DNA of 64,000 nt from Lachnospiraceae bacterium (GTDB lineage: Bacteria > Bacillota > Clostridia > Lachnospirales > Lachnospiraceae), in contig JAILDL010000034.1 in assembly GCA_024689465.1 (NCBI GenBank), positions 1 through 64,000 of the forward strand, in the 5' to 3' direction. Shown here piece by piece: positions 34,707 through 43,322 of this stretch. The position numbers and the translations under genes are program-made. Below the pieces are notes generated by a model. The model saw only the letters and a list, made by a program, of their open reading frames with translations, was not told the origin of the DNA and ran no database searches. Numbering within the stretch: position 1 is the stretch's first letter; each line of letters opens with the position of its first letter.

Positions 34707-35342
34707 CTACTCTACGGGGCCGTCCGCATCATATAACTGGGTAAAGCTCTCGTAATGATCTTCTGTATAATAGATGTTTCCCGCATCGTCATAGACCAGA
34801 CGCTTTGCCCCGCGACTCTTTTTGCCCATGGTATCGATGTCGCATTCTGTGTAGTTTCCCTCTTCCGGAAGGATACCTTCATAATTTCCGAACCGGTCTC
34901 CGCCGATCATCTTTCCGGGAGCGTATGCTTCCAGAGAGCCCCCTTCCCAGCCAAGGGCCTTGGCTTCCTTCTTGGAAATGTAATTGTCCGGCAGTTCCCC
35001 ATAGACGTGGATATACAGGGCAACCTCCTCCTTGGAAGTGTAGATGCCGTCCTTGGCCAGATCCTTGTTATCGTCTCCGGTACTTTCTGTTTCCGCCGCT
35101 ACTACTGTTTCTCCGGATCCTTCTGTTTCAACCGCTGTTTCCGGTTCCGCAAATGCTTCTTCCGATGCCGAAACGGCTTCCGGTATATTCTCTGCTTCTT
35201 CAGAACTATATGTGATTTCCTGCAGATCCTCTGTCTCTCCGGATCCACCGTCTGCCCCCTCCGTGCGCAGGATAAAAAACAGCAGCAACGCTACAATGAG
35301 CAGCAATGCATAAGCTGTCATCTTATTCGGTTTGCGTTTCAT
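34707..35342 (-). CDS. Membrane-anchored barnase-family ribonuclease
   Basis: 211 residues. An N-terminal hydrophobic helix (about 8-25) is followed by a ~65-residue Glu/Ser/Thr-rich linker, then a barnase domain from about residue 96. The domain keeps LPDNYISKKEAKALGW, APGKMIGGD and a DHYESFTQLY end. Aligned by eye with Bacillus barnase, Glu155 matches E73, Arg177 matches R83, Arg181 matches R87, His196 matches H102 and Lys124 matches K27, so it should be active. The anchor and acidic linker are unlike the simply secreted enzyme. Good SD (GGAGGGG). Confidence 0.9.
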   Translation of the reverse strand: MKRKPNKMTAYALLLIVALLLFFILRTEGADGGSGETEDLQEITYSSEEAENIPEAVSASEEAFAEPETAVETEGSGETVVAAETESTGDDNKDLAKDGIYTSKEEVALYIHVYGELPDNYISKKEAKALGWEGGSLEAYAPGKMIGGDRFGNYEGILPEEGNYTECDIDTMGKKSRGAKRLVYDDAGNIYYTEDHYESFTQLYDADGPVE

Positions 35343-35608
35343 AAAATCCCCTCCGACACACCGGCTTTTTTCCGGCGTGGCATCTTCGCGACATTGTCCT
35401 TATATCGTCTAGTGTCATCATATCGTTTTTTTCCGAATTATCCAACCTTCTCCCGCCTCTTTTGCAGGCCGTTTTGCCGGCTGCCCCTTTCGGACACATT
35501 TTTCTCAAGGTTCCAACACACTCTGGACACAATTGGCCCATATACTGGGAACCATACAAGGAAGCACCGGTGCCCCCGATGCTTCCCACCCTGAAAGGAG
35601 CGTACTTT

Positions 35609-37138
35609 ATGAAAAACAAAACCTTAAAAAAGATCTTATCCACGGCTGCTGTTGCTGTGCTTTGTGTATCACTGACCGCCTGTTCTTCCGATGCTGCTAC
35701 GGTTACGGACGAAACGACCGCCGCAGAAACGATCATGAACGAAGAAGCAGCAGACAAACCCGAGGGTGAAGCTCCCGGCGAAAAGCCGGACGGGGATGCA
35801 CCGGACGGAGAAGGCCGTGAAAAAGGAGGCCACGGAAAAGGAGGTCCCGGCGAGGACGGCTCCGGAAAAGGTGCTCCCGGCGAAGGTGGCCCCGGCGGAT
35901 TTGGCGGTGGCAATAGCAGTGCGGATATTGACTATAAAGGTGCTACCGAGATCACAAGTGCCGACACCCGGGATGGTGAAACCTACAGCAGTACCACCGC
36001 GGACGAGAGTGCCCTGTATATCAGTACCTCCGATGCAGTCACCATCTCAAATGCCACGGTAACCAAAACCGGGGATTCCGATGGTGGCGACAACTGCAAC
36101 TTCTACGGTTTAAATGCCGCAGTCCTGGTAAAGGACGGCTCTACCACCACCATCAGCGGTGCAACCATTACCTCCGATGCGGACGGCGCTAACGGCGTCT
36201 TCTCCTATGGCGGTAACGGTGCAAGGAACGGCGGAGAAGGAGACGGCACAACGGTGATCATCTCCGATTCTGTCATCACCACAACCGGTGACGGCTCCGG
36301 CGGTATCATGACCACAGGAGGCGGCATCACCAAAGCCTCCAACCTGACGGTCACCACCAGCGGCCGGTCTTCCGCAGCCATCCGTACGGACCGGGGCGGC
36401 GGAACCGTTACGGTAGACAGCGGCAGCTATACCACCAACGGCCTTGGCTCTCCTGCCATCTATTCCACCGCAGACATCACCGTTTCCAATGCGACACTGA
36501 CTTCCAACTTATCCGAAGGCGTCTGCATTGAAGGTATGAATTCCATTACTTTGGAAAACTGCAACATGACCGCCAACAATACCCAGTGTAACGGTAACGC
36601 AACCTTCTACGATACCATCATGATCTACCAGTCCATGTCCGGTGATGCCGACAGCGGAACCTCCACCTTCTCCATGACCGGCGGATCTCTGACCAGCAAA
36701 AACGGCCATGTATTCCATGTGACCAACACCAATGCGGTGATCAACCTGCGTCAGGTAAAGATCACCAACGAAGACGCCGACAAGATCCTGCTCTCCGTTT
36801 GTGACGACGGCTGGGAGGGTGCTTCCAACATTGCCACCGTAAATGCCGACAGTCAGACGCTTTCCGGCACCATCCTGGTAGGGGATAACTCCGCCTTGAC
36901 CTTAAATCTTACAAACGGATCCTCCTTTACCGGCTGCATCAGCGGTGCTATCACCAATGCCAAGGGAGATACAGTTTCCTCTGAAGTTGGTGAGGTAGCC
37001 GTTACTCTGGATTCCTCCAGCACCTGGACGCTGACATCTGACACATATGTCACAAGTTTTGACGGCGATGCATCCTGCATCATCGCAAACGGCTATACCT
37101 TATATGTAAACGGTACCGCTCTTTCCGGTACCCGATAA
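35609..37138 (+). CDS. Lipoprotein with Gly-rich linker and beta-helix
   Basis: 509 residues. Signal peptide and lipobox (SLTACSS) are followed by an acidic region and a low-complexity stretch rich in Gly, Pro, Lys and Glu (about 50-110, units like GEKPDGDAPDGEG). From about residue 115 to the end there are repeated Thr/Ser/Asn/Gly strands that fit a right-handed parallel beta-helix. Such folds occur in polysaccharide lyases and adhesins. No catalytic residues are identifiable, so adhesion is as likely as enzymatic activity. The ATG at 35609 is chosen for AAAGGAG; the frame stays open upstream to 35462. Confidence 0.75.
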   Translation: MKNKTLKKILSTAAVAVLCVSLTACSSDAATVTDETTAAETIMNEEAADKPEGEAPGEKPDGDAPDGEGREKGGHGKGGPGEDGSGKGAPGEGGPGGFGGGNSSADIDYKGATEITSADTRDGETYSSTTADESALYISTSDAVTISNATVTKTGDSDGGDNCNFYGLNAAVLVKDGSTTTISGATITSDADGANGVFSYGGNGARNGGEGDGTTVIISDSVITTTGDGSGGIMTTGGGITKASNLTVTTSGRSSAAIRTDRGGGTVTVDSGSYTTNGLGSPAIYSTADITVSNATLTSNLSEGVCIEGMNSITLENCNMTANNTQCNGNATFYDTIMIYQSMSGDADSGTSTFSMTGGSLTSKNGHVFHVTNTNAVINLRQVKITNEDADKILLSVCDDGWEGASNIATVNADSQTLSGTILVGDNSALTLNLTNGSSFTGCISGAITNAKGDTVSSEVGEVAVTLDSSSTWTLTSDTYVTSFDGDASCIIANGYTLYVNGTALSGTR

Positions 37139-37178
37139 ATCCATCGGTAGTTTCTTTTTTCATATTACTCTCCCTTAT

Positions 37179-37214
37179 GCCACCCGTGTCCGCAAGGCAC
37201 GGGTGGCCTTTTTG
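37179..37214 (+). terminator. Terminator after beta-helix lipoprotein
   Basis: A perfect 10-bp stem (GCCACCCGTG / CACGGGTGGC) with a 9-base loop is followed by CTTTTTG. Confidence 0.88.
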
Positions 37215-37243
37215 CGCTTCTATACTTTTTTGTCTTTTTCCCG

Positions 37244-37249
37244 TATAAT
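37244..37249 (+). promoter_or_regulatory. TATAAT before first DUF3048 gene
   Basis: A perfect -10 hexamer lies about 28 bases before the start. The -35 is not clear. Confidence 0.4.
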
Positions 37250-37276
37250 GTAAAATGTGTCACGGGAGGTTATCCA

Positions 37277-38470
37277 TTGAAACGAAATGACCTTTATAAA
37301 CGCGTGGGCTGCCTGGGATTATCCCTTGCTCTTGCCCTTACTTTAAGTGCCTGCGGAAACAGCGCACCTTCAGAGGAAGTGCCTGCTTCCCAGCAGACTG
37401 CAGATTCTGCTTCCACGGATCTGGTGTGGGAAACCATCCCCGCCGATGAGATCCCTTCGGAAACCGAAGAAACGGTGATCGAAGAGACCGAACCGGAAGA
37501 AAACCACGACGGGCAATACCGAAGCGAGCTGACTAACGAATGGCTGGATGAATCCATTCAGAACCAGCGTCCCATCGCTGTCATGGTGGACAATGAGTTA
37601 TATGCTCTGGATCATTACGGACTGAATCAGGCGGATATCATCTATGAGATGATGAACAGTACCGCCAACGGACGGATCACCCGCCTTATGTGTCTGGTAA
37701 AGGACTACGCAAAGCTGACCCAGTTTGGTTCGGTGCGAAGCGTCCGCCCCACCAACTTCATGATCGCCGCGGAATACAATGCCATCCTCTGCCATGACGG
37801 AGGCCCGTTCTACATCAACGATTATGTGGGCAAGTACTATACCAACAATTTAAACGGCGGTTTTGCCCGGTTCAGCAACGGAAAGGCCGTAGAGTTTACG
37901 GAATACATCACCTACGATACCTACACCAATCCCACCACCGGCAAGACCTATGACGGCTTAAAGCAGCGTTTGGAAAACTCCCGCTACAGTATCGACTACA
38001 ATGACAACTATGAAGGACCGCATTTTACCTTCTCCGATGAGAAGCTGGATCTGTCCTCTTATGATAATGTAAAGGATGCCACCTATGTGGATCTGCCTTT
38101 TCCTCATAACAGTTCCGAATTAAACTACGATGCGGATACGGATACCTACGGGTATTATGAATACGGGGATGCACACATCGATCCCCTGGATGACAGCAAC
38201 ATCCTGCGCTTTACCAATCTGATCGTTTATTCCTGTGATTTTCATCAGTACGATGAAAACGGCTATATGGTCTACAACGTGGTATCCAGTGGCGAAGGTT
38301 ACTATATCACAGGCGGAAAGGCCATCCCCATCACCTGGAGTAAATCCGGAGAAGCAGCTCAGACTGTATTCAAGGTAAAAGCCACCGGCGAAGAGATCGT
38401 TATGAATACCGGCAAGACCTACATTGCCATTGTTCCCTCCGATAAGTGGAGCGAGCTGGGTATTCAATGA
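37277..38470 (+). CDS. DUF3048 lipoprotein (YerB-like), first copy
   Basis: 397 residues. The start is a TTG, 7 bases after GGGAGG; no other start gives the signal peptide and lipobox (LTLSACGN). An acidic linker precedes the DUF3048 domain, with RPIAVMVDN near 99, GLNQADIIYEMMN and ITRLMCLVKDY, SVRSVRPTNF and HDGGPFYIND. YerB family function is unknown. A close paralogue follows 27 bases after the stop; the C-terminal ends are both GKTYIAIVPSD. Confidence 0.85.
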   Translation: MKRNDLYKRVGCLGLSLALALTLSACGNSAPSEEVPASQQTADSASTDLVWETIPADEIPSETEETVIEETEPEENHDGQYRSELTNEWLDESIQNQRPIAVMVDNELYALDHYGLNQADIIYEMMNSTANGRITRLMCLVKDYAKLTQFGSVRSVRPTNFMIAAEYNAILCHDGGPFYINDYVGKYYTNNLNGGFARFSNGKAVEFTEYITYDTYTNPTTGKTYDGLKQRLENSRYSIDYNDNYEGPHFTFSDEKLDLSSYDNVKDATYVDLPFPHNSSELNYDADTDTYGYYEYGDAHIDPLDDSNILRFTNLIVYSCDFHQYDENGYMVYNVVSSGEGYYITGGKAIPITWSKSGEAAQTVFKVKATGEEIVMNTGKTYIAIVPSDKWSELGIQ

Positions 38471-38497
38471 TATATACGAAAGAGAGGAATATTTTTT

Positions 38498-39595
38498 ATG
38501 CGTAAAAGAGGGTTATTGGCACTGCTTCTGGCTGCAGCTATGTTCTGCGCTACCGGCACCAGTGCACTTGCTGCTTCGGAAACAGCCACACCGGAGCAAC
38601 CTGCCGAAACCGTGGCAGATCCCCACGAAGGGATGTACCGCAACGAGCTGACCGGCGAATGGATCAGTTCCGCTCTGGCGACTCAGCGTCCCGTGGCCAT
38701 CATGGTAGACAACGAAAAAACAGCTTTGACTCACTATGGACTAAACCAGTCCGACATCGTTTATGAGATCATGAACAGCACCAAGAACGGCCGTATCACC
38801 CGTCTCATGTGTCTGGTAAAGGACTATGCCAAGATCACACAGTTCGGTTCCATCCGAAGCGTACGTCCTTCCAACTTCATGCTGGCAGCGGAATACAATG
38901 CCATCCTGATCCACGACGGCGGACCTTTTTACATCAACGATTACATCGCACAGCCCTGGAGTGATAACTTAAGTGCCGGCTTTGCCCGCTTTAACAACGG
39001 CAAGCGTACCGAGTTTACCGAATATGTAACCTACGGTTCCTATACCAACTCTGCCAAGGGCAGAACCTATGCAGGTCTTAAGACCCGCCTGGCTAACTCC
39101 GGTATCACCAAGACCTACAATGAGTACTATCAGGGTCCCAACTTTATTTTCTCTGAAGCACCCATTACCCTGGATGCCGAGGCAAATGTGATCGCTGCAA
39201 ATGCTGTCAGCCTTCCTTTCCCTCACAACGCTTCCAAGCTCAATTACAATGCCGCAACCGGCACCTATGACTACTCCGAGTACGGAAAGGCTCATATCGA
39301 TGCCCTGGACGGCAAACAGACCACCTTTAAGAACGTGATCATCCAGAACTGCTCCTTCACCCAGTACGATCCCAACGGATACATGGTTTACAACCTGGTA
39401 ACCGGTGAGAACAGCTCCAACGGCTACTACCTGACCGGCGGAAAGGCCATCCCCATTACCTGGAGCAAGGCCGCATCCAATGCAAAGACCGTATACCGCA
39501 ATGCAAACACCGGCGAAGAGCTGGTAATGAACACCGGAAAGACCTACATCGCCATCGTTCCTTCCGATGTGTGGGGTGAACTCTCCATTCAATAA
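38498..39595 (+). CDS. DUF3048 secreted protein, second copy
   Basis: 365 residues. The signal peptide ends in ATGTSALAAS without a Cys, so it should be cleaved and released, unlike the lipidated copy before it. The DUF3048 domain has RPVAIMVDN near 66, GLNQSDIVYEIMN, ITRLMCLVKDY and RSVRPSNFML. Identity with the first copy is high over the whole domain, so this is a tandem duplication. Confidence 0.87.
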   Translation: MRKRGLLALLLAAAMFCATGTSALAASETATPEQPAETVADPHEGMYRNELTGEWISSALATQRPVAIMVDNEKTALTHYGLNQSDIVYEIMNSTKNGRITRLMCLVKDYAKITQFGSIRSVRPSNFMLAAEYNAILIHDGGPFYINDYIAQPWSDNLSAGFARFNNGKRTEFTEYVTYGSYTNSAKGRTYAGLKTRLANSGITKTYNEYYQGPNFIFSEAPITLDAEANVIAANAVSLPFPHNASKLNYNAATGTYDYSEYGKAHIDALDGKQTTFKNVIIQNCSFTQYDPNGYMVYNLVTGENSSNGYYLTGGKAIPITWSKAASNAKTVYRNANTGEELVMNTGKTYIAIVPSDVWGELSIQ

Positions 39596-39620
39596 TAGGG
39601 GATTTGAATGTACAAAAATA

Positions 39621-39651
39621 AGCCTCCCGGATCAATATGATCCGAGAGGCT
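39621..39651. terminator. Bidirectional terminator between DUF3048 and pflA
   Basis: A stem around AGCCTC and GAGGCT with an inner GGATCA/TGATCC arm. T-rich stretches follow in both directions, serving the convergent genes. Confidence 0.8.
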
Positions 39652-39670
39652 TTCTGTATTTTACAGTATC

Positions 39671-40399
39671 TCATCCCTGCTTCGTCAGGATCTCCAGGGC
39701 ATGCTCCACACTTTCCGGTGTGGGGGCCGGTGTATCCTTCAGGGTGTAGGGGATTCCCAACTGTTCCCATTTGAAAACGCCCAGGGAATGATAGGGTAAT
39801 ACTTCCACCTTCTGTACATTGGACAGGGTATCCAGAAAGCTTCTGAGCTTCTGTAAATACCCGTCATCTTCGGTGATCCCCGGGACCAGCACATGGCGGA
39901 TCCAGACGGGCTTTCCGATCTGTGACAGATAGGTGGCACAATCCAGGATGTTGCGGTTGGTATGACCGGTCAGCTTTTGATGCTCGGCATCATCGATGTG
40001 CTTGATATCCAGCAACACCAGATCCGTGAGCTCCATAAGCTGCTCAAACTTTCCGAAGAAAGGCTGCTCCCTTGTAAAGGGCTGGGCGGAAGTATCCAGA
40101 CAGGTGTTGATCCCCCGTCTCTTTGCTTCTGCAAACAGCTCTAAGAGAAAATCGATCTGCAGCAGCGCTTCTCCGCCGCTGACGGTAATACCGCCTTCTT
40201 CTCCCCAATAGCTGCGGTAACGCTCCGCCTTGTCAAGCAGTTCCTCCGCAGTACGCAGATCCGTTGTTTCCGGATCCCAGGTATCCACGTTGTGGCAATA
40301 GCGGCAGCGCATGTTACAGCCTTTTAAGAAGATTAAATAGCGGATCCCCGGCCCGTCTACCGAGCCGAAGGATTCCACAGAATGAATTCGACCTTTCAT
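39671..40399 (-). CDS. pflA: Pyruvate formate-lyase activating enzyme
   Basis: 242 residues. Radical SAM Cys28, Cys32 and Cys35 are in GCNMRCRYCHN. GGITVSGGEAL near residue 75 is the SAM-binding GGE-type motif. The protein installs the glycyl radical on PflB. Its ATG overlaps the pflB stop by one base (TAATG), so it is coupled. No extra ferredoxin domain is present, as expected of PflA rather than of other glycyl-radical activases. Confidence 0.95.
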   Translation of the reverse strand: MKGRIHSVESFGSVDGPGIRYLIFLKGCNMRCRYCHNVDTWDPETTDLRTAEELLDKAERYRSYWGEEGGITVSGGEALLQIDFLLELFAEAKRRGINTCLDTSAQPFTREQPFFGKFEQLMELTDLVLLDIKHIDDAEHQKLTGHTNRNILDCATYLSQIGKPVWIRHVLVPGITEDDGYLQKLRSFLDTLSNVQKVEVLPYHSLGVFKWEQLGIPYTLKDTPAPTPESVEHALEILTKQG

Positions 40400-42666
40400 T
40401 ACAGTCCTTTGTGGCAGGTTCTTGCAATAACGTCTAACTGCTGTTCTCTGGTCAGGTTGATGAACTTAACCGCATAGCCGGATACACGGATGGTGAAGTT
40501 CGCATATTCAGGCTTCTCAGGATGCTCCATGGCATCTAACAGCTTCTCGGTACCAAATACGTTCACATTCAGGTGGTGTGCACCGCGATCGAAGTAACCA
40601 TCCAGTGCATGCACCAGCGTGATCTTACGCTCTTCGTCGTTGTGTCCCAGTGCATCAGGGCTCATGGTCTGGGTATTGGAAATACCGTCCAGAGCATACT
40701 CATAAGGCACCTTTGCAACAGAGTTCAAGGATGCCAGCAGACCGTTCTGCTCTGCACCGTAGGACGGTGAAGCACCGGGAGCAAAAGGTGTATAAGCCTT
40801 TCTTCCGTCCGGAGTTGCACCGGTTGCCTTTCCGTATACCACGTTGGAGGTAATGGTCAGGATGGAAGTGGTCGGCTCGGAATTACGATAGGTATTGTAC
40901 TTCTTGATCTTCTTCAGGAAGGTCTTCAGCAGCCATACACCGATCTCGTCTGCACGATCGTCATCGTTACCGTACTTGGGGAAGTCTCCTTCGGTCTCAA
41001 ATCCGGTTGCAAGACCGAACTCGTCACGCAGTACCTTTACCTTTGCGTACTTGATGGCGGACAGAGAGTCGATCACGTGAGAGAAGCCTGCAATACCGGT
41101 TGCGAAGGTACGTCTTACATCGGTATCGATGAGAGCCATCTCAGCTGCTTCGTAGTAGTACTTATCATGCATGTAGTGGATCAGGTTCAGGATGTTGACA
41201 TACAGTCCTGCCAGCCAATCCAGCATCAGGTCATATTTATGGATGACTTCGTCATAGTCCAGATAATCGGAGGTAATGGGAGCCAGTTCCGGACCGCACT
41301 GCATGGGATTGCCCTGCTTGTCCTTGTGCTTCTCATCCTTACCGCCGTTGATGGCATATAACAGAGCCTTCGCCAGGTTTGCACGAGCGCCGAAGAACTG
41401 GATCTCCTTACCGGTCTGCGTCGCGGATACACAACAGCAGATGCTGTAGTCATCACCCCAGATGGGCTTCATGACATCATCGTTCTCATACTGGATGGAA
41501 GAAGTGGTCACGGAGATCTTAGCCGCATATTCCTTAAACTTCTTGGGAAGCTTGGAGGAATATAATACGGTCAGGTTGGGCTCGGGAGAAGGTCCCATGT
41601 TTTCCAGGGTATGCAGGAAACGGTAATCGTTCTTGGTTACCATGCTGCGACCGTCCATACCGATACCGCCTACTTCCAGGGTTGCCCATACGGGATCGCC
41701 GGAGAATAAGTTGTTGTAGGATTCGATCCGGGCGAACTTCACCATACGGAACTTCATGGTCATGTGATCGATGAGCTCCTGCGCCTGTACTTCGGTGAGG
41801 GTTCCTTCCTTTAAGTCACGCTCGATATAGATATCCAGGAAAGTGGAGATACGGCCAACGCTCATGGCTGCACCGTTCTGGGTCTTAACCGCTGCCAGGT
41901 AACCGAAGTATAACCACTGTACGGCTTCCTTTGCGTTCTTTGCAGGCTGGGAGATATCAAAGCCGTATACGGCAGCCATATCCTTCATACCGCGCAGGGC
42001 ACGCATCTGCTCTGCGATCTCTTCTCTCTGGCGGATGATCTCTTCGGTCATCTCACCGTGTCCGCAGTTGTTAAAGTCTTCCTTCTTCTTGGCAATGAGG
42101 AAGTCGATACCGTACAGCGCTACTCTACGGTAGTCGCCTACAATACGGCCACGTCCGTAGGTATCCGGCAAACCGGTTACGATATGGGTGTGACGAGCCA
42201 CCTTCATCTCATCGGTATAAGCATCAAATACTGCCTGGTTGTGTGTCTTGTGATATTCGGTAAAGATCTTCTGGAACTTCTCATTGGTGGTGTAACCGTA
42301 CTGGCCGGCAGCTTCGGTTGCCATCTTGATACCGCCGTAGGGCATGAATGCTCTCTTTAAGGGCTTATCTGTCTGCAGGCCCACAATCTGTTCCAGATCC
42401 TTCATGCTCTCATCGATATATCCAGGGCCGTAAGCAGTCAGGGAAGATACGATCTCGGTTTCGCACTCTAATACGCCGCCCTTTTCTCTCTCCTGCTTCT
42501 GCAGCTCCTGCAGTTTTCCCCAGAGCTTGTCGGTCGCTTCGGTCGGTCCTGCCAGGAAGCTCTCGTCTCCTTCATAGGGGGTGTAATTGTTCTGAATGAA
42601 ATCACGCACGTTGATGTCGTCATTCCAATGTCCGGCTTTAAAGCCTCTCCACTCATTTCTCTCCAT
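40399..42666 (-). CDS. pflB: Formate C-acetyltransferase (pyruvate formate-lyase)
   Basis: 755 residues, normal for PflB. The catalytic Cys pair lies in ICCCVSATQ (Cys410-412, matching E. coli Cys418/419). The glycyl radical site is Gly730 in RVSGYAVKF. It cleaves pyruvate with CoA to acetyl-CoA and formate in anaerobic fermentation. The N-terminal WRGFK segment and the AGGAG start fit. It is the first gene of the operon and has a good promoter. Confidence 0.97.
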   Translation of the reverse strand: MERNEWRGFKAGHWNDDINVRDFIQNNYTPYEGDESFLAGPTEATDKLWGKLQELQKQEREKGGVLECETEIVSSLTAYGPGYIDESMKDLEQIVGLQTDKPLKRAFMPYGGIKMATEAAGQYGYTTNEKFQKIFTEYHKTHNQAVFDAYTDEMKVARHTHIVTGLPDTYGRGRIVGDYRRVALYGIDFLIAKKKEDFNNCGHGEMTEEIIRQREEIAEQMRALRGMKDMAAVYGFDISQPAKNAKEAVQWLYFGYLAAVKTQNGAAMSVGRISTFLDIYIERDLKEGTLTEVQAQELIDHMTMKFRMVKFARIESYNNLFSGDPVWATLEVGGIGMDGRSMVTKNDYRFLHTLENMGPSPEPNLTVLYSSKLPKKFKEYAAKISVTTSSIQYENDDVMKPIWGDDYSICCCVSATQTGKEIQFFGARANLAKALLYAINGGKDEKHKDKQGNPMQCGPELAPITSDYLDYDEVIHKYDLMLDWLAGLYVNILNLIHYMHDKYYYEAAEMALIDTDVRRTFATGIAGFSHVIDSLSAIKYAKVKVLRDEFGLATGFETEGDFPKYGNDDDRADEIGVWLLKTFLKKIKKYNTYRNSEPTTSILTITSNVVYGKATGATPDGRKAYTPFAPGASPSYGAEQNGLLASLNSVAKVPYEYALDGISNTQTMSPDALGHNDEERKITLVHALDGYFDRGAHHLNVNVFGTEKLLDAMEHPEKPEYANFTIRVSGYAVKFINLTREQQLDVIARTCHKGL

Positions 42667-42741
42667 GTGGGTCTCCTTTTCTATTTATACATATTAAATG
42701 GTTTATGTGAAAAAATTAACTAAGTAATCTTACCGAAAGCT

Positions 42742-42770
42742 AGTTTAACTTGACCCTTTCTTTGTGTCAA
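42742..42770 (-). promoter_or_regulatory. pflB promoter
   Basis: TTGACA and TAAACT on the minus strand are separated by exactly 17 bases, about 75 bases before the pflB start. Confidence 0.7.
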
Positions 42771-42888
42771 CGAAGTAACCCCCCTTTTCTTTCATGTTCC
42801 TCATTAAGTACAAAACCCCCTTTCCGTCCTCATAATATTGCACATAGAAAGTTTTTTATCCCGATTTTTTATATGCAAAATTACTCTC

Positions 42889-42917
42889 TTGCAATATACC
42901 CCCTAGGGGTATATAAT
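42889..42917 (+). promoter_or_regulatory. csoR-copA promoter
   Basis: TTGCAA and TATAAT are separated by 17 bases. The spacer is filled by the copper operator, so repressor and RNA polymerase would compete. Confidence 0.8.
42895..42913. promoter_or_regulatory. CsoR operator
   Basis: TATACCCCCTAGGGGTATA is a perfect inverted repeat (8-3-8) like known CsoR-type sites. It occupies the promoter spacer. Confidence 0.85.
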
Positions 42918-42925
42918 CCCTTTTA

Positions 42926-42943
42926 CCGGAAGTACTCTTCCGG
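42926..42943 (+). other. 5' leader hairpin of csoR mRNA
   Basis: A 7-bp stem (CCGGAAG / CTTCCGG) with a 4-base loop lies at the expected start of the transcript. It may stabilise the mRNA. Confidence 0.4.
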
Positions 42944-42989
42944 AATAAATATGCATTGAACCCATTTCATCTATAGAAAGGCACGTATC

Positions 42990-43307
42990 ATGAATGAAAC
43001 CAAAAACAGTTGCTGCGCCTGTTCTGCAGGTAAGACCAAAGTCCGCTCCGAGGAGGAATACAAAGACCTGATAAAGCGCTTAAACCGCATCGAGGGCCAG
43101 ATCCGCGGGATCAAGGGTATGGTGGAAAACAGCGCCTATTGCCCGGATATTCTGACCCAGGTCAGTGCTGCCACCAGCGCCTTAAACAGTTTTTCCCGTG
43201 TGCTTCTTTCCAGCCACATCCGCACCTGCGTGGTCAATGATGTGAAGGAAGGCCATGAGGAAACCGTGGACGAACTGCTGGATACCCTGCAGAAAATGAT
43301 GAAATAA
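42990..43307 (+). CDS. csoR: CsoR-family copper-sensing repressor
   Basis: 105 residues. An extra N-terminal CCAC cluster is followed by a three-helix bundle: RLNRIEGQIRGIKGMV near residue 29, the copper ligand Cys in AYCPDIL near 50, and SHIRTCV near 75-79 with His and Cys. This Cys-His-Cys set is the Cu(I) site of CsoR. It precedes copA by 15 bases and the operator lies upstream. Copper binding should release it from DNA. Confidence 0.93.
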   Translation: MNETKNSCCACSAGKTKVRSEEEYKDLIKRLNRIEGQIRGIKGMVENSAYCPDILTQVSAATSALNSFSRVLLSSHIRTCVVNDVKEGHEETVDELLDTLQKMMK

Positions 43308-43322
43308 GAAAGGATCCGACAT

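Larger units (their letters stand above)
42667..42989. other. Intergenic region with divergent pflB and csoR promoters
   Basis: This 323-base gap holds no gene. It contains the pflB promoter on the minus strand, the csoR promoter with its operator on the plus strand, and an AT-rich middle. No riboswitch-like structure was seen. Confidence 0.7.

Noticed and set aside
35323-35913. Pro/Ser-rich 196-codon frame on the minus strand
   Set aside because: The Pro-rich composition is the reverse of the Gly-rich linker of the beta-helix lipoprotein and has no start signal.
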